A stretch of DNA of 64,000 nucleotides from Candidatus Rhodoferax randersensis (GTDB lineage: Bacteria; Pseudomonadota; Gammaproteobacteria; Burkholderiales; Burkholderiaceae_C). The notes beneath the pieces are model-generated. The model did no database searches. It worked only from the letters and a program-made list of their open reading frames with translations, and was not told the DNA's origin. Below are positions 27,159 to 34,670 of this stretch, piece after piece. The stretch lies in contig JADKEH010000015.1 of NCBI GenBank assembly GCA_016718155.1, positions 1-64,000 on the forward strand, given 5' to 3'. Both the position numbers and the translations under genes were made by a program. Position 1 is the stretch's first letter. Every line of letters begins with the position of its first letter.

Positions 27159-27701
27159 ATGACCGCGCGCGTCGTGGCCGTTCACCTCAACCCGGTTCAC
27201 GCCTTCTCGAAGCGCGCCGCCGACTCGATCCGGCTACTGGCCGGCCTTGGCATCGAGGGCGATACCCACAGTGGCGTCACGGTACAACATCGCTCGCGTG
27301 TGGCGCGCGATCCGACTCAGCCCAACCTGCGCCAGGTTCACCTGATGCACGCCGAATTGTTTGATGAACTGCGGCGCAAGGGCTTTGCCATCCTGCCGGG
27401 CCAGCTCGGTGAGAACATCACCACCGAGGGCGTGGACTTGCTCGCCTTGCCGACCCATGCCGAACTGCGCATCGGAGCCGATGCGTTGGTTCGCATCACG
27501 GGCCTGCGCAACCCCTGCAGCCAAATCGACAACTTTCGGCCTGGTCTGATGGCCGCCGTGCTGGACCGCTCGACCACCAGCCAGTTGATCCGCAAGGCCG
27601 GCGTGATGGCGGTGGTGGTGACTGGTGGCCGGGTGGTGGCGGGAGACCCGATCCACGTCATCCTGCCGGATCAACCCCATTCACCTCTGGAGCCGGTTTG
27701 A
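27159..27701 (+). CDS. MOSC-domain protein
   Basis: 180 aa from the ATG at 27159 (in-frame starts at 27132 and 27084 are possible; none has a clear ribosome site). MOSC domains occur in molybdenum-cofactor sulfurases and YiiM/YuaD-like proteins. Visible: GLGIEGDTHSG, LRQVHLMHAELF, GENITTEGVDL and the conserved cysteine in ITGLRNPCSQID. Stand-alone small MOSC proteins handle Moco-bound sulfur or N-hydroxylated compounds; the partner is unknown. The stop overlaps a possible TTG start of the next gene, and both may be cotranscribed. Confidence 0.88.
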   Translation: MTARVVAVHLNPVHAFSKRAADSIRLLAGLGIEGDTHSGVTVQHRSRVARDPTQPNLRQVHLMHAELFDELRRKGFAILPGQLGENITTEGVDLLALPTHAELRIGADALVRITGLRNPCSQIDNFRPGLMAAVLDRSTTSQLIRKAGVMAVVVTGGRVVAGDPIHVILPDQPHSPLEPV

Positions 27702-27724
27702 TCGCGTCGTGCACGTTTGGTCTG

Positions 27725-28595
27725 ATGCGATGCGCGCTGATGGTTGCATCCGTCGCTGCGGCCGCCGCACTTGCCCAGACCCAGGCCCCGCTCCCGTCGT
27801 ATCGCAGCAGTGTGCCGATCACCGTGGACGGTGAGACCGTGCGCCTCGATATGCGCATTTACAAACCCGATGGAAGTGGCCCGTTTCCGACGCTGGTGTT
27901 CAACCACGGATCGACCGGCTACGGGACGGATTCCGCGCGAATCAAACAAGCGGTGGACGCGCCTGCCGTGGCCGCCTTTTTCGTGCGCCGTGGCTGGGCA
28001 GTGGTGATGCCAGCACGCCGCGGCCGTGCCGAATCGGAAGGACTGTACGACGAGGGTTTCTCGTTCATTCGCGCGCTGGGGTACTCCTGCATACCCTCCC
28101 TGTCACTGTCCGGAGCTGACCGTGCACTGCGTGACATTGAGGCGGGCCATGACGGTCATCCTCACCATGCCATTCGTCGACAAGGAGCGTGTCGCCATGG
28201 GAGGCATCTCACGCGGCGGCGCGCTCAGCGTGGCCTACGCCGGCACGCACCCCACCGAAGTCAAGGCAGTCGTCAACTTCGTGGGCGGATGGTTGGGTGA
28301 ACCGTGTCCGACCATGAGTTCGGTGAATCAGTCGGTGCTCACGCGCGGCGCGGCTTACCCCGGAGAATCGCTGTGGCTCTACGCCGACAAGGACCCGTAT
28401 TACGCGCTGTCGCACAGTCGAGAAAACTTTGCCGCCTTCACTCGCGCGGGCGGAAAGGGTTCCTTCCACGAATTCACGGTTCCAGCCGACAACGGCCACT
28501 GGTTGGGCGGGTTTCCCAAGCTGTGGGCAAACCAACTTGAAGCCTACCTCAAGCACAAGGGCTTACCGAGTGCCGAATCACCATCCCGCCCGTAG
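27725..28595 (+). pseudogene. Secreted alpha/beta hydrolase (dienelactone-hydrolase-like), one frameshift
   Basis: The ATG at 27725 gives a signal peptide (MRCALMVASVAAAAALAQ). The first frame covers VRLDMRIYKPDGSGPFPTLVFNHGS and FFVRRGWAVVMPARRGRAES to ALRDIEA. The second carries AMTVILTMPFVDKERVAMGG with the nucleophile elbow GGISRGGA, then LWLYADKDPYY and the histidine in NGHWLGG, to the stop at 28595. The shift lies in GCGGGCC at about 28139-28145; removing one G joins both parts into ~290 aa. The Ser-Asp-His set is complete. A homopolymer consensus error is as likely as a true mutation. Confidence 0.78.
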
Positions 28596-28642
28596 AAGAA
28601 CCCCCAACATCGTGGCCGACGCTTCGCCTCGGCCAGCCCTGA

Positions 28643-28885
28643 TCAACCAGCGCGCCAGAAGATGTAGTCCGTCTGGTAGCGCATCACTTGCTTTTGACCC
28701 TCGAGTGCCGAGGTGCAGGGGATGATTGGTGGCACGCCCCCTTGCGTGGCGACACGCTGGATGTAGCTGACGCCTTGCAGCGCCCCTTCGCCGCTGGCCG
28801 AATTGGCCTTGACCAGTTGCAGGGCGATGGCGCCGGCGCCTGCAGGGGCCGCCGCGACTTGCGGGACAGACCGAAATACTGCAGG
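28643..28885 (-). pseudogene. C-terminal remnant of a DUF3455 protein
   Basis: Minus-strand frame ending at the TGA at 28643. It reads SVPQVAAAPAGAGAIALQLV, then ALQGVSYIQRVATQGGVPP, ending VMRYQTDYIFWRAG. This matches the end of DUF3455 proteins (usually ~170-200 aa, secreted). About 75 codons remain; the N-terminal half and signal peptide are missing, and repeat block R4 starts ~20 bases beyond. The remnant has no evident start codon or ribosome site. A second gene truncated at a repeat of the R1/R4 type. Confidence 0.7.
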
Positions 28886-28903
28886 AAATCATGCCCGCGC
28901 TTC

Positions 28904-29101
28904 GTCATTGCGAGCCTCCAGTTCCGGGTCTGAACCACACACGGACCTTGAACCTGATGGCGTCACTGCGATTGCCGCGTCGCTGACGCTCCTCGCAATG
29001 ACGAATACCGCGTGGCAGTCCATGGGTTCAGAAGTCCTGGATTGCTTCACTGCGTTCGCAATGACGACCGGTTCATGGAAAGCGTAGCGCGGCAATGACG
29101 G
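28904..29101. repeat. Dispersed repeat block R4
   Basis: Starts GTCATTGCGAGCCTCCAGTT and shares 49 bases (28906-28954) with block R1, with two differences. It then has ATTGCCGCGTCGCTGACGCT...CGCAATGACG, TGGATTGCTTCACTGCGTTC...GCAATGACG and AGCGTAGCGCGGCAATGACG. Together with the DUF3455 remnant it accounts for the ~520-bp gap between the hydrolase and the lectin-like gene. Confidence 0.8.
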
Positions 29102-29113
29102 GGTATGACAGCC

Positions 29114-29785
29114 TCAGTTCGCAGCGAAGCAATAGAGCAAACCCGCGCCGCCAGAGCCTTTGAGCGCATCCTGACTGCAGCCCCGCGAGCCGTGCGAGGA
29201 GTTCCACGACTTCATGTGCCAGGTGTCCTTCAGGCCGATGCGGTCATGGTGGCCAACGATGGCAGACCCCTCGCCGCTCTTGGTCCAGTTGCCGCAAGTG
29301 GTGTCGCCACCGGCGGTCGAAAACCGGCCTGACGGGTCGGAGCCAGTCAGAATGTCGTGCGTGTTGATGGCGTCACCGCTCCCGCTAACGGTCTCACCCT
29401 TTTCGGTCAGGGCCGTCGTCTTTGTCACGTTGCTGGTGTCGGAGTGAAGGTCTTCGACATTCTTGGCGACCACCACCCCCTTGGCGTTTTGCCAAGGCCC
29501 TTTGCCAATCCGGTCCCGGGCACTGACACCAGCGTCGCCGCCCGGTGCGGTGGTGCTCAAATAGGCCCGCCAGTTGGCCTGGGCGGACCCTGTTGACTTG
29601 GCCAGCGCCTGGCAATGCGCGTCGGCCCCCTCCAGGCCACCCAGATCGGCGCCATTGCCCTTGCCAACACTGGTCACGAAGAAGGTCATGCTGTTCTGTT
29701 GAGCCTGAGCCGCCGTGCTCAGCGCCCCGCCTGCCAACAAGGCCGCGACAAGAACACCGATAGATACCGAGTTTGACTGCTTCAT
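29114..29785 (-). CDS. Secreted lectin-like protein (endostatin-like/DUF1554-type fold)
   Basis: 223 aa with a Sec signal peptide (MKQSNSVSIGVLVAALLAGG...AQAQ, cleavage near residue 29). The mature part has the pattern MTFFVTSVGKGNGADLGGLE, then GADAHCQALAKSTG and WRAYLSTTAPGG. Later segments are DRIGKGPWQNAKG, LTGSDPSGR, CGNWTKSGEGSAIVGHHDR and a C-terminal SWNSSHGSRGCSQ...LLYCFAAN, with four cysteines probably in disulfides. This is the small exported lectin/collagenase-NC10-like fold common in Comamonadaceae. Ligand and role are unknown. Confidence 0.8.
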   Translation of the reverse strand: MKQSNSVSIGVLVAALLAGGALSTAAQAQQNSMTFFVTSVGKGNGADLGGLEGADAHCQALAKSTGSAQANWRAYLSTTAPGGDAGVSARDRIGKGPWQNAKGVVVAKNVEDLHSDTSNVTKTTALTEKGETVSGSGDAINTHDILTGSDPSGRFSTAGGDTTCGNWTKSGEGSAIVGHHDRIGLKDTWHMKSWNSSHGSRGCSQDALKGSGGAGLLYCFAAN

Positions 29786-29909
29786 GGGTGACGCCCCTGG
29801 GTTGATAAAACAGGCGGATTGTCAAGCAAGCCGCAAATCCATGCAGCCAACGATGGCGCTCAACCGCAACCGCAACCGCAAGCGGGGGCAGCGCCGTGAC
29901 ACCGCCGTG

Positions 29910-30596
29910 TCAGGGCTTGCAGCGCTGTTGACGAACGACCGCTGCCAGCAGCAACCCACCCAGCAGCAAGCTGAGCGTGGCGGGCTCCGGCACGTCGCGT
30001 GCGGCCACAAAGTTGAAGTCATCGGCAACCCAGTTACCCGACTCTGTGCCGAGCTCCCGACGGTCAATCCGATAGCCAGTGATGCCTGACAGCGCCGTGA
30101 AGCTGCCGGTGTCCACGAAGCTCAACACCTCGGGCAGACCCTTCAACAGTTCCGATAAATCAAACACCACGGAGGCCAGCACGGTGCTGCCATTCAGGGC
30201 ATGAATGGTGACTTGGTCTGCACCCGCACCAAATCCGTAGTACTCATTACGGCCGAACCAGGCGCCGGTCAGTACCTGGTTGGTGTTGATCAACAGGCTA
30301 TCGTTACCCGGGCCCGCCCCCTGGTTGGTCACAAAATAGTGCCCCGAGTGTGGCAGGCCAAACAGCGGTCCCGGCGTGTCCGTGTCCACGCGGTAGGCAT
30401 CACCCACCACGGTGAAGCGACTGTCCCAGCTCACACCGCCGTAGCTGCTGCTGGCACCGTTTGCGAAGAACAGACCGGTGGCCGAATCAAGCGCGGGCGG
30501 TGCGACCAGGTCGTCGAAAGTGGCCAAGTCCGCCTGTGCCGACGCGCAAGCCACTACCAACGCGGTGATCGAAACAAGTTTGCCGAGTGCCTTCAT
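29910..30596 (-). CDS. PEP-CTERM sorting-domain protein
   Basis: 228 aa from the ATG at 30596 (GGAGA site). Signal peptide MKALGKLVSITALVVACASAQA; body with LATFDDLVAPP, a beta-rich fold and GYRIDRRELGTESGNWVADDF. The C-terminus has the PEP motif VPEPATLSLLLGG, a hydrophobic helix and the basic tail RQQRCKP, i.e. the sorting signal for exosortase/archaeosortase-linked surface display. PEP-CTERM proteins accompany exopolysaccharide and floc formation. No exosortase is in this window. Confidence 0.9.
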   Translation of the reverse strand: MKALGKLVSITALVVACASAQADLATFDDLVAPPALDSATGLFFANGASSSYGGVSWDSRFTVVGDAYRVDTDTPGPLFGLPHSGHYFVTNQGAGPGNDSLLINTNQVLTGAWFGRNEYYGFGAGADQVTIHALNGSTVLASVVFDLSELLKGLPEVLSFVDTGSFTALSGITGYRIDRRELGTESGNWVADDFNFVAARDVPEPATLSLLLGGLLLAAVVRQQRCKP

Positions 30597-30761
30597 GGGT
30601 GGTGTCTCCGGGATAGTGTGGGCGGTTGGGTACCGCGGCGCCCCATTCGACCGGGCCAAGCGACAGGTGTCAATCACCGTTACCAAACGTTACCTGAAGT
30701 CAAGCAATGCGCCGTTCGCACGCCGCGCCATGACGCGCAGCACGTACCCCCGGTCAACGCC

Positions 30762-31883
30762 TCACAAAATAGCACCGCCCGGATGCTCGCCGCGCTCGTA
30801 CACCACATGGGCCCGGCCGACCAGGAGTTGGTCCAGGACACCGATGTTTTGCGGGTCCTTGTTGGTGTAGGGAAGCTTGTGCAGCACGTAGCGCATGGCA
30901 TTCAAACGCGCGCGTTTCTTGCAGTCCGATTTGATCACGGTCCAGGGCGCGTCCGCCGTGTCGGTCTCGAAGAACATCGCCTCCTTGCCTTTGGTGTAGT
31001 CGTCCCACTTGTCCAGCGAAGCCAGGTCGATCGGGCTGAGCTTCCACTGCTTGAGCGGATGCAACTCGCGCTCCTTGAAGCGCCGGCGTTGCTCCTTGCG
31101 GCTCACCGAGAACCAGAACTTGATCAGATGGATGCCGCTGCGCACCAGTTGGCGCTCGAAGCCTGGCGCCTGGCGCATGAATTCCTGGTACTCGCTGTCG
31201 GTGCAGAAGCCCATCACCCGCTCGACACCGGCGCGGTTGTACCAGGAGCGGTCCATCATCACGATTTCGCCGGCGGTGGGCAGGTGTTGCACATAGCGTT
31301 GGAAATACCACTGGCCGCGCTCGGCATCGCTGGGTTTCTCCAGGGCCACCACGCGGGCACCGCGCGGATTGAGGTGCTCCATGAAACGCTTGATGGTGCC
31401 ACCCTTGCCGGCCGCATCGCGACCCTCGAACAGGATGACGATCCGCTGACCGGTTTCCTTGGCCCAGTTCTGCAGCTTCAGCAGCTCAACCTGCAGTTGA
31501 TACTTCTGGGTCTCGTAGCGCCGGCGCGAGAGCAGGTTCTTGTAGGGGTAGGCCCCGGTACGCCAGTCGGAGGCCAGCTCTTCATCCGGCTTGAAATCGT
31601 CCTTGGCCGCCTTGCTGCCGGCCAGCAGCATCTTGCGGATCTCGACCACGTCATCGGGCGAGCTGCCCGCCAGCAGCGCCTTCAGCGCCGAGGCTTTGTC
31701 GCTGGTGTGCGCCAGGATGCTCTGGATGGCTGCCTCCTGGGCACCCTGGGCAGACTCGCGCTGCACTTTGGCACTCTGGCGGGCAATGCCACGCGTGGAG
31801 CGCGCCGTGAGGGTGTCGCCGCTTGACACGCGTCGTGGGGTGGCTTTGGTAGCCGTTTTCGCTTCGGCAATTTTCGCTGGCAC
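30762..31883 (-). CDS. ppk2: Polyphosphate kinase 2 family protein
   Basis: 373 aa from a GTG at 31883 with an AAGGAG site. PPK2 enzymes move phosphate between polyphosphate and nucleotides. After a ~90-residue basic N-terminal extension the core shows Walker A EGRDAAGKGGTIKRF (residues 153-167), the R/H-rich region NPRGARVVALEKPSDAERGQ, lid motif MDRSWYNR (210-217) and WKLSPIDLASLDKWDDYT, all typical. The stop is near 30762, after a C-terminal tail ending YERGEHPGGAIL. An FNR/ANR-like box lies at 31943-31956. Whether it makes polyP, GTP or ATP cannot be decided by eye. Confidence 0.93.
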   Translation of the reverse strand: MPAKIAEAKTATKATPRRVSSGDTLTARSTRGIARQSAKVQRESAQGAQEAAIQSILAHTSDKASALKALLAGSSPDDVVEIRKMLLAGSKAAKDDFKPDEELASDWRTGAYPYKNLLSRRRYETQKYQLQVELLKLQNWAKETGQRIVILFEGRDAAGKGGTIKRFMEHLNPRGARVVALEKPSDAERGQWYFQRYVQHLPTAGEIVMMDRSWYNRAGVERVMGFCTDSEYQEFMRQAPGFERQLVRSGIHLIKFWFSVSRKEQRRRFKERELHPLKQWKLSPIDLASLDKWDDYTKGKEAMFFETDTADAPWTVIKSDCKKRARLNAMRYVLHKLPYTNKDPQNIGVLDQLLVGRAHVVYERGEHPGGAIL

Positions 31884-31914
31884 GGGAACTCCTTGTGGCG
31901 CTGATACTGTGTCA

Positions 31915-31920
31915 ATTTTG
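31915..31920 (-). promoter_or_regulatory. Possible -10 element of the ppk2 promoter
   Basis: CAAAAT on the minus strand (four of six matches to TATAAT), centred ~32 bp downstream of the FNR-like dyad. This is the spacing of a class II FNR/CRP-type promoter and predicts a start near 31909 and a ~25-base leader. Confidence 0.4.
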
Positions 31921-31942
31921 TGACGCTAGTGCGTCGCATGGT

Positions 31943-31956
31943 TTGACATAAGTCAA
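31943..31956. promoter_or_regulatory. FNR/ANR-family box upstream of ppk2
   Basis: TTGACATAAGTCAA is a perfect TTGAC-N4-GTCAA dyad, the form recognised by FNR/ANR/FixK-type regulators. It is centred 66 bases upstream of the ppk2 GTG and about 41 bases upstream of the inferred start, the activating position. Confidence 0.6.
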
Positions 31957-31985
31957 CAGCGCCATGTCAAGGAGAACTCAGTGCC

Positions 31986-32321
31986 TCATCGCGAGGCCGA
32001 CAGGCCGTGGCAATCCACGCTGGCGCGCCAGGGTGGATGGCCGCGTCGGCTGCGCCGCCTTTCCATGAACCGGTCGTCAGGCGGCGAAAATCAGGTCGCC
32101 GCGGCCTGCGGCCTCGCGATGACGATCCTGGTTCACGGTCCATGTGCGGTATCGGCCAGGATTCGGGAGGCTTTCCATGAACCGGTCGTCATTGCGAGCG
32201 AAGCGAAGCAATCCAGGACCCCAAAATACATGGATCGCCACGGCCTGCGGCCTCGCGATGACGATCCTGGTTCACGGTCCATGTGCGGTATCGGCCAGGA
32301 TTCGGGAGGCTCGCCATGACG
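31986..32321. repeat. Dispersed repeat block R5 with an internal 71-bp direct duplication
   Basis: Contains CATCGCGAGGCCGACAGG, GTCATTGCGAGCGAAGCGAA...GCAATCCA and GGATCGCCACGGCC...CTCGCGATGACG units. The segment 32102-32172 is repeated exactly at 32241-32311. With the ppk2 promoter it occupies the ~495-bp gap before the binding-protein gene; no gene is seen in it. Confidence 0.85.
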
Positions 32322-32378
32322 CGTGCGCTGCGGTGAGACCAACCCTTCGCCCGCGCTGAGCTGACGGCTTGGTGCGCC

Positions 32379-33527
32379 CTACTTCATCAACCGGCCAGAG
32401 CCACCAATAACGGTGACCTCAACCGAACGGGAACCAATGCGGTTGCTCGCCGAGTAGCCCACGCTGGTTCCGCCCAGGTCAAATCGTTCCATCGACTCCA
32501 GCGCCTTGAGCACCTTGGCGCGCGTCGGGTTGGGTCCAGCGCGGCGCAAGCCTTCGACCAACACCTTGGCGCCCAGGTACTCTTCAAAGCTGGTGTAGTT
32601 GACGGCTTCGTTGGGCGCGTATTTCTTGAGCGCGGCCTGGTACTCGCGCACCACTGCCAGATTGGGCGAGTAGGGATAAGGCACCACCTGGCTGATACCC
32701 AGACCGTGCACGTTTTGCAGACCGGCGAGCTTGACCAGTTCGGCCGGGTCCACCACCGAGATGTTGTAGAGCTGGGCGCCCCCACCCGCCTCGCGGTAGC
32801 GCTTGGCAAAGGCGGCTGTGGAGCGGTTCACCGAAATCATGATCACCGCCTGTGCGTCCGACGCGTTGATCAGGCGCACCGCCTCTTCGACCTTATCGGT
32901 GTTGCGTTCGTAAGGAGCCACCACCGCCAGCTTGAGCTTGCGAGAGGCGAGCGCCGCCTCGACCCCGGCCAGCCCGGCCTTGCCAAAGGCGTCGTCCTGG
33001 TACATCACCGCCACGCGCTTCATGCCCAGCGTCGTCACCTGCTTGACCATGTGCTCGGCCTCGTCGGCATAACCGGCCCGCACATGGAAGATCCAGGAAT
33101 TGAACGGGTTGCGCAGCACCTCGCCGCCGGTATAGGGCGCCACCAGCGCCGCGCCACCCGCATCCAGTATTCCATCGCTGAGCAGCTTGCCCACATTGGC
33201 GGTGCCGGCAAAACCGAACAGGGCGATCACGTCGCTGCGCGCCAGCACTTCCTGGGTCAGGCGCACGGTCTCATCGACCTTGTAACTATCGTCCAGCACC
33301 AGGTGTTTGATCTTGGCCCCGTGCACGCCACCCTTGGCATTGACCGAGTCAAAATAGATTTGGCCACCGAGCACCATTTGTTTGCCCGTGCTGGCCAGAA
33401 CCCCCGACAGCGGGGCGATCTGCGCCACCACCAGTTCGGCCGCCTGCACCGGGAGCAACCCGGTGCCCAACACTCCCAGCAGCGCCCACACCGCAACCCA
33501 ACCCCGACTCCAACGACTCGTCTTCAT
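32379..33527 (-). CDS. LivJ/K-type ABC transporter substrate-binding protein
   Basis: 382 aa; signal peptide to about residue 29 (LLGVLGTGLLPVQA|AELVV). Type I periplasmic-binding fold: IAPLSGVLASTGKQMVLGGQ, NAKGGVHGAKIKHLVLDDSY, IALFGFAGTANVGK, VAVMYQDDAFGKAGLAG. It resembles receptors of the branched-chain amino-acid/amide family, some of which bind aromatic acids. It is transcribed in the same direction as the liv-type operon upstream but separated from it by two hydrolase genes. It may be an alternative receptor for that permease or an orphan. Confidence 0.9.
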   Translation of the reverse strand: MKTSRWSRGWVAVWALLGVLGTGLLPVQAAELVVAQIAPLSGVLASTGKQMVLGGQIYFDSVNAKGGVHGAKIKHLVLDDSYKVDETVRLTQEVLARSDVIALFGFAGTANVGKLLSDGILDAGGAALVAPYTGGEVLRNPFNSWIFHVRAGYADEAEHMVKQVTTLGMKRVAVMYQDDAFGKAGLAGVEAALASRKLKLAVVAPYERNTDKVEEAVRLINASDAQAVIMISVNRSTAAFAKRYREAGGGAQLYNISVVDPAELVKLAGLQNVHGLGISQVVPYPYSPNLAVVREYQAALKKYAPNEAVNYTSFEEYLGAKVLVEGLRRAGPNPTRAKVLKALESMERFDLGGTSVGYSASNRIGSRSVEVTVIGGSGRLMK

Positions 33528-33658
33528 AGTTTTCTCCTTCAGCCAACAACCTGCTGGCCCGCCATAGCTGGTCAGCGCATCTCGATCGACAGATTTACGC
33601 AGATGGGCAGCTTAGTGAGCCAGCGCGTATCCAGCGTATCCAGTAAGCGGGTTTGAAC

Positions 33659-34552
33659 TTAAGTAGTAGCACGTGATGCCATGCGCAGCTGCGCGGCATC
33701 GATGAACGCGCTTGCCCGCTCCAGTTGATCAGGCACATTCAGAGCCGGTGCGTGACCGCAACCTTCAATCTCAACCACCTGTGCCAGCCCCAGCGCGCCC
33801 GGTCCGCGTTGCAGCATCTCGGCGGTGGTTTCGCGCAGCACCAGATCAGACTGCGTGCCACGCAAGCACAACACGGGAATGGTGAGTGCGTCGTAGTGCT
33901 GCCAGATCAGGTAGTCATCGGGATGGTCAATGAACTGGCGCACCATCGCCGGGTCGTAGTGCGGTGTGACACGGCCATCGGGCAGGCGACGCGTGGAGGT
34001 CTCGGTCAGGCGGCGCCACTGCGCATCGCTGAGCCAGCCGTAGGGCGCGTAGACCTGCCGGAAGTAGGCCTCCAACTCACACACGGTGTCAAAGGCGGGC
34101 GGCTCACCAGCGTAGGCGCGAATGCGGGCCAGCGCCGCGTCGGCCAGCTTCGGCGCGTTGTCATTGAGCAGCAGGCTTTGAATGCGGCCTTTCATGCCAG
34201 GCTGCATCAATCCCGCCGCGCACACGGTTCCGATGGCACCACCCATGGACGTGCCCACCCAATGCGCGGAGTCGATCCGCAGCTGATCAAACAACTCGGC
34301 CGCAATGCGGGCATAGAAGCTCAGGCAGTACTCTTGCGCGGGCAGTGGACTCCATTGGCTCAAGCCCCGACCGATGGTGTCGGGGCAGATCACGCGGTAG
34401 CGCGTGCTCAGGTGCTCGGCCAGCTCATCCATGTCACGCCCGGTGCGCGCCAGGCCATGCCACGCGACGACCGTATCGGCATGCTGCGCGCCCCATTGGG
34501 TGTAGTGGATCTCTCGCCCGGCGCAGCTCACGTAGTGAGATGTGAACGACAT
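33659..34552 (-). CDS. Alpha/beta hydrolase
   Basis: 297 aa from the ATG at 34552, which has a perfect AGGAGGA site; an earlier in-frame ATG is less likely. Fold landmarks: oxyanion region VAWHGLARTGRD, nucleophile elbow VGTSMGGA, acid region LCLRGTQSDLVL and His in IEGCGHAPAL. Cytoplasmic, with no signal peptide. It follows the 3-hydroxybutyrate-oligomer hydrolase on the same strand with a ~118-bp gap. Possible roles include ester or oligomer hydrolysis linked to hydroxyalkanoate use, but the substrate is unknown. Confidence 0.88.
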   Translation of the reverse strand: MSFTSHYVSCAGREIHYTQWGAQHADTVVAWHGLARTGRDMDELAEHLSTRYRVICPDTIGRGLSQWSPLPAQEYCLSFYARIAAELFDQLRIDSAHWVGTSMGGAIGTVCAAGLMQPGMKGRIQSLLLNDNAPKLADAALARIRAYAGEPPAFDTVCELEAYFRQVYAPYGWLSDAQWRRLTETSTRRLPDGRVTPHYDPAMVRQFIDHPDDYLIWQHYDALTIPVLCLRGTQSDLVLRETTAEMLQRGPGALGLAQVVEIEGCGHAPALNVPDQLERASAFIDAAQLRMASRATT

Positions 34553-34670
34553 GACTATCTTCCTCCTGATTTCCATCGAGACCATCACCCACGGCGGCGG
34601 TCTCCTGTGTAGTCAGCCCATCCAAGCCGCCAGGCGGTCCCGCAAGGGAACCACCTGGATTGCACAGGGC

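Noticed and set aside
31986..32321. Repeat block considered as an insertion sequence
   Set aside because: No transposase, no defined terminal inverted repeats or target duplication; only short hairpin units.
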